Counted from the first letter of the stretch, positions 21,686 to 29,818 are shown. The stretch is DNA of 64,000 nt from Keratinibaculum paraultunense (GCF_016767175.1 NZ_CP068564.1:496001-560000), one strand, 5' to 3'. Notes: generated by a model from the sequence alone, not told the origin. Numbers and translations: made by a program.

Positions 21686-21689
21686 TGTG

Positions 21690-21718
21690 TTGACATTATA
21701 ACTAGCTTATTATATATT
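21690..21718 (+). promoter_or_regulatory. Promoter of the UPF0316 gene
   Basis: TTGACA (21690-21695), 17-base spacer, TATATT (21713-21718). Confidence 0.6.
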
Positions 21719-21790
21719 ATATTAATGTCCAAACTAAGAAAAAAATTTGGTTAATATAATATATATACTGCTGTATTGGGGGGAGTTATA

Positions 21791-22309
21791 ATGTTTGAGT
21801 ATTTGATTATCTTTTTTGCACGAGTGGTAGATGTTACATTAGCTACTATAAGAACATTAATGGTAGTTCAAGGTAGAAAAATTCATTCAGCAGTTATAGG
21901 TTTTTTTGAAGTTAGTATATATGTAGCTGCATTGGGTAAAGTAGTTAGTAATTTAGATGATCCAAGAAATTTATTAGCATATGCTTTAGGTTTTGCTTGC
22001 GGTAATTATATAGGTATTACTATAGAGAATAGGATAGCTTTAGGGAATCTTGTAGTTCAAATAGTACTTTCATCAGATGGAAATGATTTTGAATTAGCTG
22101 AAAAGTTGAGAAATTCAGGATTTGGAGTAACTATTTTGCATGGAGAAGGAAAAGAAGGTAGTAAAAAAGTACTTCAGGTTGCTATAAATAGGAAAGATTT
22201 AGATAAATTAGAAAAAATAGTTTATAATTATGATGGCAAAGCATTTATTACAACTAGTTCTGTAAATTGTGTAAGTGGAGGCTATTTTTCAACCAGTAAA
22301 AAGAAATAA
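21791..22309 (+). CDS. UPF0316 membrane protein (DUF5698 + DUF2179)
   Basis: The 172 residues split into a membrane part (FEYLIIFFARVVDVTLATIRTLMVVQGRK, about three helices up to residue 95) and a soluble C-terminal DUF2179-like domain ending in FITTSSVNCVSGGYF. This is the UPF0316 family, whose biochemical role is not established. A TTG at 21776 is inside the run that serves as ribosome binding site (GGGGGGAG). The ATG at 21791, six bases after it, is chosen as start. The gene appears monocistronic between the amidase terminator and the gerM-type operon. Confidence 0.85.
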   Translation: MFEYLIIFFARVVDVTLATIRTLMVVQGRKIHSAVIGFFEVSIYVAALGKVVSNLDDPRNLLAYALGFACGNYIGITIENRIALGNLVVQIVLSSDGNDFELAEKLRNSGFGVTILHGEGKEGSKKVLQVAINRKDLDKLEKIVYNYDGKAFITTSSVNCVSGGYFSTSKKK

Positions 22310-22370
22310 TAATCATAGTACCCCTAATTCATTAATATAATGTAATAACAAGTATGGAAGGGGGTAAAAA

Positions 22371-23390
22371 ATGAATAATAAAAAAATAAAAGTGGCATTT
22401 TTAATAATATTAATAACTTTAATTGCTGTAAGTTGTAAAAGTAAGGAAGGTTTTAAAAAACTTTTTTCAAAAGAGGAAGAACTGGAAATTATAAGATCTG
22501 ATGATTTAGAGTTTGAGATTACTGACGAGAGTGGTATGAGAAGAACTATATTATATTTTAAAGATAAACAAGGATTATTAGTACCATTGATGAAAAAAAT
22601 ACCTTGGGAAGAAGGTATTGCTAAATCAGCTTTAGAAAATATGATTGATAGTCCTGAATTAAGAGAAAGTATTGCTGCTACAGGTTTAATTCCTATAATT
22701 CCAGCAGGTACAGAAATAAGAGGTATGACTATAGATGAAGAAACAGGACTTTGTAAAGTGGATTTTTCAAAAGAAGTATTAAACTATGAAACAGAAAAAG
22801 ATGAAGAAAATTTAATCAAAGGAGTAGTATATACTTTGACAGAATTTCAATCAATTGATGAAGTTCAATTTTTAGTAGATGGAGAACCTATTCCTGTTAT
22901 GAAATATGGAACTGATATGTCTAATCCAATTAAAAGAGAAAATATAAATTTAGCATTGGATACAGAAGATCAGCGTTCTAAGATTGTAGTGTATTATAAG
23001 GGTGTTAATTATGAAGAGGATTATGAATATTTTGTTCCTATAACTATACCAACTTTAGCACCTATTCCTAATGTATATACTGCATTAGAAGTGCTATTTG
23101 ATGGACCACCAATGGATTTGGGGCTTAGTTCCTATATCCCTCAAGGGACAAGTTTTCATGGAGTAGATATAAAAAATGGAATAGCTTATATAGATATTTC
23201 TTTTGATTATGGAGATCCTCCTAATGATCCTCAAGTATTTAATAATATGATAAAAAATATAGGTTTAACATTATCAGAGTTTGATGAAGTAGAAAAAGTA
23301 GAGTTACTTATTGATGGTAAAGGAATAGAAGAGTTAGGATTAGAGTTTAATATAGATACTGCAATTCCTGCGTTTGCAAATGAGTATTAA
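22371..23390 (+). CDS. gerM: GerM-like lipoprotein with two GerMN domains
   Basis: This 339-residue lipoprotein has a signal peptide ending in a lipobox (LITLIAVSC, Cys at about residue 22). Two GerMN repeats follow: VPLMKKIPWEEGIAKSALENMIDSPE...GTEIRGMTIDEETGLCKVDFSKEV and VYTALEVLFDGPPMDLGLSSYIPQGTSFHGVDIKNGIAYIDISF. In Bacillus subtilis gerM, needed for sporulation and germination, is followed by rph, ysnA and ysnB. The same four genes occur here in the same order, which strongly supports the assignment. The protein should be anchored on the outer face of the membrane. Confidence 0.88.
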   Translation: MNNKKIKVAFLIILITLIAVSCKSKEGFKKLFSKEEELEIIRSDDLEFEITDESGMRRTILYFKDKQGLLVPLMKKIPWEEGIAKSALENMIDSPELRESIAATGLIPIIPAGTEIRGMTIDEETGLCKVDFSKEVLNYETEKDEENLIKGVVYTLTEFQSIDEVQFLVDGEPIPVMKYGTDMSNPIKRENINLALDTEDQRSKIVVYYKGVNYEEDYEYFVPITIPTLAPIPNVYTALEVLFDGPPMDLGLSSYIPQGTSFHGVDIKNGIAYIDISFDYGDPPNDPQVFNNMIKNIGLTLSEFDEVEKVELLIDGKGIEELGLEFNIDTAIPAFANEY

Positions 23391-23415
23391 GCTGTCCAGA
23401 GGACAGCTTATTTTG
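23388..23415 (+). terminator. Hairpin between gerM and rph
   Basis: TAAGCTGTCC-AGA-GGACAGCTTA is a perfect 10-bp stem that includes the gerM stop codon, followed by TTTTGTTTTT. It may reduce read-through into rph, so the four-gene block need not be one transcript. Confidence 0.8.
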
Positions 23416-23520
23416 TTTTTAAGAAAGTATAAAAAAATTAAAGTAGTTTACAATATAGAAAAAAGAGAAAAAATTTGATAGAATAGGATGAGTAATATAT
23501 AAGTAATGGGAGTTGTTAAT

Positions 23521-24285
23521 ATGGTTAGAATTGATGGTAGGGATTATGATGAATTAAGGGATGTAAAAATTATTAGAAATTATTTGAAGCATCCACAAGG
23601 TTCTGTTCTTATTGAAATGGGAAATACTAAAGTGATATGTACTGCTATGATAGATGATAAGGTTCCTCCATTTTTAAAAGGAACAAATACAGGTTGGATT
23701 ACAGCAGAATATTCTATGATTCCTGGATCTACAGTTCATAGAAAATTTAGAGATTCTACAAGAGGGAAGGTAGAGGGTAGATCTCAAGAAATTCAAAGAT
23801 TAATTGGTAGGTCTTTGAGGGGAGTTATTGATTTAAATTTAATTGGAGAAAAGACTATTTGGATAGATTGCGATGTTATTCAAGCTGATGGCGGTACTAG
23901 AACTGCTTCTATTACAGGAGGTTTTGTGGCTCTTGTGGATGCAGTAAATTGGTTATATAAAAAAGGGGAAATTAAACAAATCCCTATATCTAATTTTGTT
24001 TCAGCTGTATCTGTAGGAATTGTTGATAATTCTCCAATATTGGATTTGTGTTTTGATGAGGATTATAGAGCTTCAGTGGATATGAATGTAGTTATGACAG
24101 ATGACAATCAATTTATTGAAATACAAGGAACAGGGGAAAAGAGTACTTTTTCTAAAGATGAACTATATAAATTACTAAATTTAGCTGAAAAAGGAAATGA
24201 AAAATTAGTATCTAAGCAAAAGGAAGTTTTAGGAAATATCAGTAAATTGATAGGGAAAGATAAGGAAGGAGAGGTTCATGGCTAG
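23521..24285 (+). CDS. rph: Ribonuclease PH
   Basis: A 254-residue phosphorolytic exoribonuclease that trims tRNA 3' ends. Typical segments are [99 protein letters not shown] and the phosphate-site EIQGTGE. Start ATG 23521 lies 8 bases after GGGAG; the in-frame ATG at 23506 overlaps that site and is rejected. The 3' end overlaps rdgB by eight bases. Confidence 0.95.
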   Translation: MVRIDGRDYDELRDVKIIRNYLKHPQGSVLIEMGNTKVICTAMIDDKVPPFLKGTNTGWITAEYSMIPGSTVHRKFRDSTRGKVEGRSQEIQRLIGRSLRGVIDLNLIGEKTIWIDCDVIQADGGTRTASITGGFVALVDAVNWLYKKGEIKQIPISNFVSAVSVGIVDNSPILDLCFDEDYRASVDMNVVMTDDNQFIEIQGTGEKSTFSKDELYKLLNLAEKGNEKLVSKQKEVLGNISKLIGKDKEGEVHG

Positions 24286-24913
24286 AAGAAAACTTATTTT
24301 AGCAACAGGAAATTTAGATAAAGTAGTGGAAATGAAAGAAATATTAAAGGATTTGCCAGTAGATATTTTTTCTAAAAAGGATTTAGAACTCGAAGAGTTT
24401 GAAGTGGTAGAGGATGGGAAAACTTTAGAAGAAAATGCTATGAAAAAAGCCATGGCTTTGAAGGAAAAGGTAGAAGGCATAATTATTGCTGATGATACTG
24501 GATTATTTGTGAAAGCATTAAATGGTGCTCCTGGAGTATATTCCGCACGATATGGAGGAATAGAACACGACTATATTAAAAATAATAATAAATTGCTTGA
24601 AGAATTAAAGAATGTGCCAATAGATAAAAGAGAGGCGTATTTTAAGACTGTAATAGTAGTAATACTAGAAGACGGAAGTAGTTTTGTTGTTGAAGGTGTA
24701 TGTGAAGGTGCTATAGGTTTTGAACTTAAAGGAGATAACGGATTTGGATATGATCCACTATTTATACCAAAGGGTTATGATAAGTCTTTTGGAGAATTAG
24801 GGCTAGATATAAAAAATAAAATTAGTCATAGGGCTAAAGCGTTGGAGAAATTAAAAGAGCAATTATATAAGATACTAAAGGATGATGCACATGAAGATAT
24901 TTGTAGTAAGTGA
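24278..24913 (+). CDS. rdgB: XTP/dITP diphosphatase (RdgB/HAM1 family)
   Basis: The 211-residue house-cleaning pyrophosphatase hydrolyses ITP, dITP and XTP to monophosphates. Diagnostic segments are [18 protein letters not shown] at the N-terminus, [15 protein letters not shown]-type [42 protein letters not shown] and [23 protein letters not shown]. It is the orthologue of B. subtilis ysnA. It overlaps rph upstream and the phosphodiesterase gene downstream, which suggests tight co-translation of the three. Confidence 0.95.
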   Translation: MARRKLILATGNLDKVVEMKEILKDLPVDIFSKKDLELEEFEVVEDGKTLEENAMKKAMALKEKVEGIIIADDTGLFVKALNGAPGVYSARYGGIEHDYIKNNNKLLEELKNVPIDKREAYFKTVIVVILEDGSSFVVEGVCEGAIGFELKGDNGFGYDPLFIPKGYDKSFGELGLDIKNKISHRAKALEKLKEQLYKILKDDAHEDICSK

Positions 24914-25373
24914 TACTCATGGAAGTACTAGGGATTTTATCAATCAAATAAACAATATGGATAAACCAGAATTAATTATTCATTTAGGAGATTATGTGGA
25001 AGATGGAGAGAAAATAGAGGAATATACAGGTATAAAAACTGTTATAGTTAAGGGAAATGGTGATTATTTTCATACAAAATATAATGAAGATGAAATTCTT
25101 TATATAAAAGGGAAAACTTTATTTTTAACTCATGGGCATACTTATGGTGTAAAATATGGCATAAATAGGTTGCTTTATAAAGCAGAAGAAATAGGTGCTG
25201 ATTTAGTATTATTTGGACATACCCATAGTCCTATTTTATTTAAAGAAAATAATATAATATTTATGAATCCAGGGAGTTCTTCTTTCCCAAGGGGTTTTAA
25301 TAGAAGAAAGACTTTTGGCATGATATATGTGAAGGATAAAATATTGGCGGAAATATTAAATATAAATGAATAA
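24891..25373 (+). CDS. YfcE/YsnB-type metallophosphoesterase
   Basis: This is a 160-residue phosphodiesterase with the calcineurin-like signature: FVVSDTHGS (metal 1), HLGDYVEDG, KGNGDY (the family's GN-D), LTHGHTYG and LFGHTHSP. It equals YsnB, the fourth gene of the gerM-rph-ysnA-ysnB order. It has manganese-dependent phosphodiesterase activity in relatives, with unknown physiological substrate. An upstream in-frame ATG at 24882 is possible, but [11 protein letters not shown] starting at 24891 matches the family. It overlaps the rdgB end by 23 bases. Confidence 0.9.
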   Translation: MKIFVVSDTHGSTRDFINQINNMDKPELIIHLGDYVEDGEKIEEYTGIKTVIVKGNGDYFHTKYNEDEILYIKGKTLFLTHGHTYGVKYGINRLLYKAEEIGADLVLFGHTHSPILFKENNIIFMNPGSSSFPRGFNRRKTFGMIYVKDKILAEILNINE

Positions 25374-25387
25374 AAAATAAAAAACTA

Positions 25388-25416
25388 TTGACATTAGTAG
25401 ATTAACCTGCTATAAT
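25388..25416 (+). promoter_or_regulatory. Promoter of the five-tRNA cluster
   Basis: TTGACA (25388-25393), 17-base spacer, TATAAT (25411-25416), a consensus promoter 37 bases before the first tRNA. Confidence 0.85.
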
Positions 25417-25452
25417 TCTATATTGTCAGTAGTAAGACTTAGGAGGATAAAT

Positions 25453-25526
25453 GCGGGTGTAGCTCAGTGGTAGAGCACTGGCTTCCCAAGCCAGTAGCGA
25501 GGGTTCGATCCCCTTCACCCGCTCCA
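25453..25526 (+). tRNA. tRNA-Gly (CCC)
   Basis: Acceptor GCGGGTG pairs with CACCCGC, CCA is encoded, T arm GGTTCGATCC. The anticodon loop TTCCCAA gives CCC. Confidence 0.95.
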
Positions 25527-25538
25527 ATAAAGTAGAGA

Positions 25539-25615
25539 GCACCTATAGCTCAGTTGGATAGAGCAACGGACTTCTAATCCGTGTGCCGGGGGTTCGAATC
25601 CTCCTAGGTGCACCA
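25539..25615 (+). tRNA. tRNA-Arg (TCT)
   Basis: Acceptor GCACCTA/TAGGTGC with encoded CCA. The anticodon stem ACGGA/TCCGT encloses CTTCTAA, anticodon TCT. Confidence 0.95.
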
Positions 25616-25638
25616 GATGTATAAATATTTTATATTAT

Positions 25639-25716
25639 GGTGGATGTGGCCTAGTTGGTTAGGGCGCCAGATTGTGGCTCTGGAGGTCGTGGGTTCGAAT
25701 CCCATCATCCACCCCA
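25639..25716 (+). tRNA. tRNA-His (GTG)
   Basis: Acceptor GTGGATG/CATCCAC, with the extra G-1 (25639) opposite discriminator C that is specific to tRNA-His. Anticodon loop TTGTGGC gives GTG. CCA is encoded. Confidence 0.95.
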
Positions 25717-25726
25717 TTATATTTTT

Positions 25727-25802
25727 GACCCATTAGCTCAGGCGGTAGAGCACCTGACTTTTAATCAGGGCGTCCGGCGTTCGAGTCGCCGATGGGTCAC
25801 CA
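25727..25802 (+). tRNA. tRNA-Lys (TTT)
   Basis: Acceptor GACCCAT/ATGGGTC, discriminator A, encoded CCA. The anticodon loop CTTTTAA gives TTT. Confidence 0.95.
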
Positions 25803-25811
25803 AAAGTTTAT

Positions 25812-25895
25812 GCGGGAGTGGCGGAATTGGCAGACGCGCTAGACTTAGGATCTAGTGTCATTGACGTGGGGGTTCAAGTCCTCTCTCCCGCACCA
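25812..25895 (+). tRNA. tRNA-Leu (TAG)
   Basis: Class II tRNA with a long variable arm (TGTCATTGACGT). Acceptor GCGGGAG/CTCCCGC, anticodon loop CTTAGGA, anticodon TAG, encoded CCA. Confidence 0.95.
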
Positions 25896-25896
25896 A

Positions 25897-25922
25897 AAAA
25901 ATTGGCTCCTGCCAATTTTTTA
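25897..25922 (+). terminator. Terminator of the tRNA cluster
   Basis: AAAATTGGC-TCCT-GCCAATTTT stem with a T run, immediately after the tRNA-Leu CCA. Confidence 0.85.
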
Positions 25923-25947
25923 TTGTTTTATGGAGGCTTTTTTACAT

Positions 25948-26748
25948 ATGAAATGGATGCTAAGATTAGGTATATTATTAATATGTATATTAATATATAA
26001 TTATATTGAAATAAGTCAACACTATGTAAATGAACTAGTTTTGTATACTTCTAAGCTAACAAAAGAACTTAGAATAACTCAGATATCAGATTATCACGAT
26101 AATCACAGAATTAATAAAGAAAACTTGTTAAATGATGTAAAAGAGTTTAATCCTCATATTATTGTAATAACTGGAGATTTTATAGATAGTAGTACTAAAG
26201 ATATAAATCCAACTTTAAATTTAATAAATAGTTTAATGGAAATAAACGATAATATATTTTTTGTTAGTGGAAATCATGAATTAGGAAATATTTTTGGAAT
26301 CAAATTTATATCAAGTTTAAATGATATGGGTGTACAAGTATTGGAGAATACTTGTAGTATAATAGATATAAATGGAGATAAAATTAATATTTGTGGTGTT
26401 GATTTTTATGTTACTCAAAAAAAATATGAAGATACATTGAAACAAGTAGATGAAAAAAATTATACAATACTATTATCCCATTCTCCAAATAGACCATTGT
26501 ATTATATGGTAGGAAAAGAAGATCTTATTTTAGCTGGACATACTCATGGCGGTCAAGTAAGATTACCTTTTATAGGAGCTATAATATCTCCTGGGCAAGA
26601 TTTTTTCCCAAAATATGATAAAGGTTTATTTGAAATAGAAAATACTGTTTTATATATAGATAGTGGGTTGGGAAATAGTGTATTTCCTATTAGGATGTTT
26701 AATAGAGTACAGATAAGTAATATCATAATAAAACAAATTAGCAATTGA
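25948..26748 (+). CDS. Membrane-anchored metallophosphoesterase (YkuE/YaeI-like)
   Basis: The 266 residues start with one membrane helix (WMLRLGILLICILIYNYI), then a calcineurin-like phosphoesterase domain: ITQISDYHDN (metal site; most relatives have SDLH), VITGDFIDS, VSGNHELG, LLSHSPNRP and LAGHTHGGQVRLPFIG. The GHTHGGQ and downstream LPF pattern fit the YkuE/YaeI subgroup, which in others acts on lipid or nucleotide phosphodiesters at the membrane. Start ATG 25948 follows TGGAGG by eight bases. The frame is open further upstream only through the tRNA-Leu. The substrate here is unknown. Confidence 0.85.
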   Translation: MKWMLRLGILLICILIYNYIEISQHYVNELVLYTSKLTKELRITQISDYHDNHRINKENLLNDVKEFNPHIIVITGDFIDSSTKDINPTLNLINSLMEINDNIFFVSGNHELGNIFGIKFISSLNDMGVQVLENTCSIIDINGDKINICGVDFYVTQKKYEDTLKQVDEKNYTILLSHSPNRPLYYMVGKEDLILAGHTHGGQVRLPFIGAIISPGQDFFPKYDKGLFEIENTVLYIDSGLGNSVFPIRMFNRVQISNIIIKQISN

Positions 26749-26773
26749 CCTTATGTATTTTTCAATCTATAAT
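26745..26773 (+). promoter_or_regulatory. Promoter of tRNA-Arg (TCG)
   Basis: TTGACC (26745-26750) overlapping the stop codon of the phosphoesterase gene, 17-base spacer, TATAAT (26768-26773). Confidence 0.8.
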
Positions 26774-26800
26774 ATATAATAGATGTTAAGTGAATATTGT

Positions 26801-26877
26801 GCACCCTTAGCTCAGATGGATAGAGTCGCTGACTTCGAATCAGTTGGTCGGGGGTTCGAGTCCCTCAGGGTGCGCCA
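26801..26877 (+). tRNA. tRNA-Arg (TCG)
   Basis: Acceptor GCACCCT/AGGGTGC, G discriminator, encoded CCA, T arm GGTTCGAGTCC. The anticodon loop CTTCGAA gives TCG, reading CGN codons. The D-arm/anticodon junction reads AGAGTCGCTGA. Confidence 0.93.
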
Positions 26878-26882
26878 TAGTT

Positions 26883-26935
26883 AAGAATAGGTTTATAGAA
26901 TTTTCTGTAAGCCTATTCTTATTTATTTTTATATA
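26883..26935 (+). terminator. Terminator after tRNA-Arg; the following 240 bases are empty
   Basis: AAGAATAGG...CCTATTCTT forms a long stem with internal mismatches, followed by ATTTATTTTT. From 26936 to 27160 I see no gene or recognisable site. Confidence 0.75.
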
Positions 26936-27175
26936 AGTAAAGTATATATGATTAATTTTGATGATTTATTAATCCAACATTTTTAAAAAATCCATATTTG
27001 ATTATTGTTTTATCTAAATTTTGAGTATCATTAATTAAATATAAAAATTATCAATAAATAGAATTTGGTTAATAAGTTTTGGGACTAAAAGAAAATATCA
27101 TGAATTATAAAATTAAGCATATATTTATTAGAAAGGTAAGATATTTAAAATATTACAATTTAGGGGGATATATAA

Positions 27176-27466
27176 TTGTATGATAATTTTATGACTTCTG
27201 AAGTTTTGACTACTTTTGTAGGTCTAGTTTTAACGACCAATATTATAGTACAATTTACAAAATCTATAATAAAAAAACAATTAGGAGACGAGTTTGTAAG
27301 ATTATATGCTTTTATAATAGCACTTATATTAACATTTGTATTTAGTAAAACAGGTGAAGGTATACAAGGAATTATTATTACAATAATCAATGCAATATTA
27401 GTTACTATGGCTGCAATGGGAGGCTATGAGATGGTATCAGATCCTTTAGCACAAAAGAAAAAATAA
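27176..27466 (+). CDS. Small holin-like membrane protein
   Basis: This 96-residue protein has three hydrophobic segments (about 9-28 VLTTFVGLVLTTNIIVQFT, 43-60 LYAFIIALILTFVFS, 64-86 IQGIIITIINAILVTMAAMGGY) and a basic C-terminus (LAQKKK). The plan resembles small phage or chromosomal holins. No lysin or other phage gene is near, so the role is open. The start is TTG 27176, six bases after AGGGGGA. A later in-frame ATG at 27191 lacks a ribosome binding site. It may be expressed with the unknown gene at 27592. Confidence 0.6.
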   Translation: MYDNFMTSEVLTTFVGLVLTTNIIVQFTKSIIKKQLGDEFVRLYAFIIALILTFVFSKTGEGIQGIIITIINAILVTMAAMGGYEMVSDPLAQKKK

Positions 27467-27540
27467 ATTTTATCCCTATGTCTATTATTTAAATTATAAT
27501 TAAAACTAGTTTATTATTTTAAATTAAGGGTATAAGTTAT

Positions 27541-27569
27541 GTGAAAGTTTGTGAAAGTTTTGAAAGTTC
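27541..27569 (+). repeat. Short tandem repeat upstream of the unknown gene at 27592
   Basis: GTGAAAGTTT occurs twice directly in tandem, followed by a third partial copy TGAAAGTTC. It lies 23 bases before the start codon, next to the ribosome binding site AAAGGGGG. Confidence 0.8.
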
Positions 27570-27591
27570 ATAATCAAAGGGGGAACGCTCT

Positions 27592-27957
27592 ATGACAAGT
27601 AGTAGCACAGCGAAATATAAAGTGATGTTAGTGGCTTATAAAGATATAGAACCGAGAGTTAAAAATATAATTACCAAACATTCTGTATGCAATATAAAAG
27701 ATAAAAATGTGTTTGATAGGTTATTACAGAAGCAAACTAATTATCAAGGTTCAGGAAGGAATTTTAATTTAAATGATAGAATTGGTATTTATTTAGGATG
27801 GTTTAAAGATAAAATTAGTGAAAAATTAGAAGAAGGATATATACTTGATATAATAGAGGTTCATAAATCTTATGGAAATACAAGAGAAGAATTATTGAAG
27901 GCATTAGATATTGAATATGGGGATGATATATTAGTATTAGATATTCAAGAATTATGA
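27592..27957 (+). CDS. Conserved-looking protein of unknown function
   Basis: I do not recognise this 121-residue protein. It has no signal peptide or membrane helix and is rich in Lys, Asp and Ile. Visible stretches are KYKVMLVAYKDIEPRVKNIITKHSVCNIKDKNVFDRLLQKQ, then NYQGSGRNFNLNDRIGIYLGWFKDKISEKLEEGY and the acidic end DIEYGDDILVLDIQEL. It has a good ribosome binding site (AAAGGGGG) and a terminator, so it is likely real. Neighbours are a holin-like gene and a Spo0E-like gene, which gives only a loose hint of a link to the developmental programme. Confidence 0.6.
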   Translation: MTSSSTAKYKVMLVAYKDIEPRVKNIITKHSVCNIKDKNVFDRLLQKQTNYQGSGRNFNLNDRIGIYLGWFKDKISEKLEEGYILDIIEVHKSYGNTREELLKALDIEYGDDILVLDIQEL

Positions 27958-27978
27958 GGAATAGAACAAATAAATTGG

Positions 27979-28008
27979 AAGGAATCAGTTTTAGCTGGTT
28001 CCTTTTTA
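27979..28008 (+). terminator. Terminator of the unknown gene at 27592
   Basis: AAGGAATCAG-TTTTAG-CTGGTTCCTT, a 10-bp stem with one G-U pair, followed by T's. Confidence 0.8.
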
Positions 28009-28162
28009 AATTAAATTTTTTATTAATAATAAGTGTAAAAATTTAATAAGATAAGGATGGAAATTTTTAAATATATTGATATAATGGGAAAAGAGAAGAT
28101 GTAAAAAAAGGAAGTAATTAACTATTATTACTTTTAATTAATATGGAGGGAGAAAAAACAAA

Positions 28163-28345
28163 ATGGGGAATATTTATTCATTACAAGAACTTAAGAAAGA
28201 AATAGAAGATAAGAGAATAAAACTGAATAAATTAGTTTTAGCTGATGTAGACAAGGAAGATATCTTAAAATTTAGCAACGAATTGGATAAACTTATAGAT
28301 AAATATTATATCTATGAGTTAAATAAAAACAGAGCAGATGATTAA
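28163..28345 (+). CDS. Spo0E-like aspartyl-phosphate phosphatase
   Basis: A 60-residue helical-hairpin protein with the family signature S-x-E-L-D-x-L-I (FSNELDKLIDKYYIYEL, residues about 37-53) preceded by a first helix LKKEIEDKRIKLNKLVLA. Spo0E-family proteins dephosphorylate Spo0A~P and so hold back sporulation. The start follows GGAGGGAG with a slightly long spacing. The gene has its own terminator. It supports a spore-forming host together with the GerM-like protein. Target and specificity are inferred from the family. Confidence 0.85.
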   Translation: MGNIYSLQELKKEIEDKRIKLNKLVLADVDKEDILKFSNELDKLIDKYYIYELNKNRADD

Positions 28346-28367
28346 ATAAATCTGCACTGTTTTTATA
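28327..28367 (+). terminator. Terminator of the Spo0E-like gene
   Basis: AAACAG-A-GCAGAT and ATCTGC-A-CTGTTT pair over 12 bp with one mismatch; the left arm is inside the coding sequence. A T run follows. Confidence 0.8.
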
Positions 28368-28395
28368 TTTAGTATCTTTATTAGGCTAATTATAG

Positions 28396-28485
28396 TTAAT
28401 AATAAAGGATCAAAAAGCTGATTATTGCGACTAAAATGATTAAAATCCAATAAAATGTCTTTTTACGGATAAAGAAAAATTTCAA
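28396..28485 (-). CDS. Possible 29-residue membrane peptide
   Basis: On the minus strand GCGAGGTGG precedes a TTG (28485) by five bases, opening a frame KFFFIRKKTFYWILIILVAI then ISFLILYY, stop at 28396-28398. It has a basic N-terminus and one strong membrane helix, the layout of a small membrane peptide. It also resembles the first 30 residues of PdaB-type proteins, so it could be a remnant. Support is the ribosome binding site and the hydrophobic design only. Confidence 0.35.
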   Translation of the reverse strand: MKFFFIRKKTFYWILIILVAIISFLILYY

Positions 28486-28646
28486 CAAAACCACCTCGCA
28501 TTAATCCTGGTAATATAATCTATTAAAAGCAACTATAATATATACCAATATTTTGATTTTATAGTTTATTTTGTTTTAAAAGAATGATAATATATATATA
28601 AGTGATATTATGTATATTTATCCTAGGTGAAGGAGGCTGAATAGTA

Positions 28647-29519
28647 ATGACTGTTAAAATTTTGAGTGACAGTGCTTGTGACTTGCCAGATGAAATAATA
28701 GAAGAACTTGATATAGAAATTTTACCAATTATAGTTATGAAAGATGATAAAGAATATTTAGATAAGGTTACAATAGAACCTAAGAAGATGTATGATGATA
28801 TGAGAAAAGGTGTAGTATATAAAACTGCTCAAATACCACCAAAAGTTTTTGAAGAAAAGTTTGAAGAAATAGCCCAAAAAGGAGAATCTACTATTTATGT
28901 AGCATTTTCATCGGGACTTTCTGGTACTTATCAAACTGCTGTTTTAGTAAGGGATTCTTTGAGAGATAAATATCCTGATATGGATATAGATATTGTAGAT
29001 TCTAGGTCTGCATCAGTAGGTTTTGGACTTTTGGTTCATAAAGCTGGAATGATGGCTAAAGAAGGCAAAAGTAAAGAAGAAATATTGAATATGTTAGATT
29101 TTTATGTAAAACATATTGAGCATATATTTACGGTAGATAATTTAGAGTATTTATTAAGAGGAGGAAGAATTAGCAAGGCAGAAGCCTTTGTAGGAGGACT
29201 ATTAGATATTAAGCCTATTTTAGATATACCTGAAGATGGTACTTTAAGACCAATAGAAAAAGTTAGGGGACGAAAAAAATTATTGAAAAGAATGATTGAA
29301 ATAATGGAAGAGCGAGGAGGACATGCAGATTTAAAGAATCAAATTATTGGAATAAACCATGGAGACGATTTGGAAGGAGCTTTACGACTAAAAGAAATGA
29401 TAGAGGAAAAATTTGGATGTAAAGATTTTATTATAAACATAATAGGTTGTGCCATAGGAGCTCATTCAGGACCAGGAACTTTATCTGTATTCTTTTTAAA
29501 TGAAAAATATGAGGAATAA
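28647..29519 (+). CDS. DegV family fatty-acid-binding protein
   Basis: A full-length 290-residue DegV/FakB-type protein: VKILSDSACDLPDEIIEELDIEILPI (N-terminal), FSSGLSGTYQTAVLVRD, DSRSASVGFGLLVHKAGMMA, EYLLRGGRISK and the C-terminal IGCAIGAHSGPGTLSVFF. Members bind a fatty acid and, with the FakA kinase, deliver it for acyl-phosphate synthesis. No fakA is present in the window. The start follows AAGGAGG. It is monocistronic, with a clear terminator. Confidence 0.92.
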   Translation: MTVKILSDSACDLPDEIIEELDIEILPIIVMKDDKEYLDKVTIEPKKMYDDMRKGVVYKTAQIPPKVFEEKFEEIAQKGESTIYVAFSSGLSGTYQTAVLVRDSLRDKYPDMDIDIVDSRSASVGFGLLVHKAGMMAKEGKSKEEILNMLDFYVKHIEHIFTVDNLEYLLRGGRISKAEAFVGGLLDIKPILDIPEDGTLRPIEKVRGRKKLLKRMIEIMEERGGHADLKNQIIGINHGDDLEGALRLKEMIEEKFGCKDFIINIIGCAIGAHSGPGTLSVFFLNEKYEE

Positions 29520-29552
29520 TCTAAAAGGGTTTATTGTTAAATAAATATTTAA

Positions 29553-29590
29553 AAAATAGTCAGGTCATTTGATCTGACTATTTTATACAA
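29553..29590 (+). terminator. Terminator after degV
   Basis: AAAATAGTCAG and CTGACTATTTT form an 11-bp stem around a 10-base loop. Confidence 0.8.
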
Positions 29591-29651
29591 ATATTTAGAA
29601 AAAAGGTTGTTTAGAAATAATAAATATTATGATAAAATTTCAAAAAAAGTA

Positions 29652-29680
29652 TGGACAAATTCAAATAATAGTAGTATAAT
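29652..29680 (+). promoter_or_regulatory. Promoter of tRNA-Lys (CTT)
   Basis: TGGACA (29652-29657), 17-base spacer, TATAAT (29675-29680), 20 bases before the tRNA. Confidence 0.75.
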
Positions 29681-29700
29681 ATTCAATGTTGATTGGGCTT

Positions 29701-29776
29701 GCACCTTTAGCTCAGATGGTAGAGCAACTGACTCTTAATCAGTGGGCCCAGGGTTCGAGTCCCTGAAGGTGCACCA
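29701..29776 (+). tRNA. tRNA-Lys (CTT)
   Basis: Acceptor GCACCTT/AAGGTGC, discriminator A, encoded CCA. The anticodon loop CTCTTAA gives CTT. It is the second lysine isoacceptor in the window. Confidence 0.95.
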
Positions 29777-29780
29777 AGGT

Positions 29781-29818
29781 AAAAGGCTTACAGAAATTTT
29801 TGTAAGCCTTTTTTGTTT
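29781..29818 (+). terminator. Terminator after tRNA-Lys (CTT)
   Basis: AAAAGGCTTACA and TGTAAGCCTTTT pair perfectly around GAAATTTT; a T run follows. Confidence 0.85.

Noticed and set aside
25655-26000. Open frames of 60-66 codons across the tRNA cluster
   Set aside because: They lie on top of the tRNA-His, Lys and Leu genes and have no ribosome binding site.
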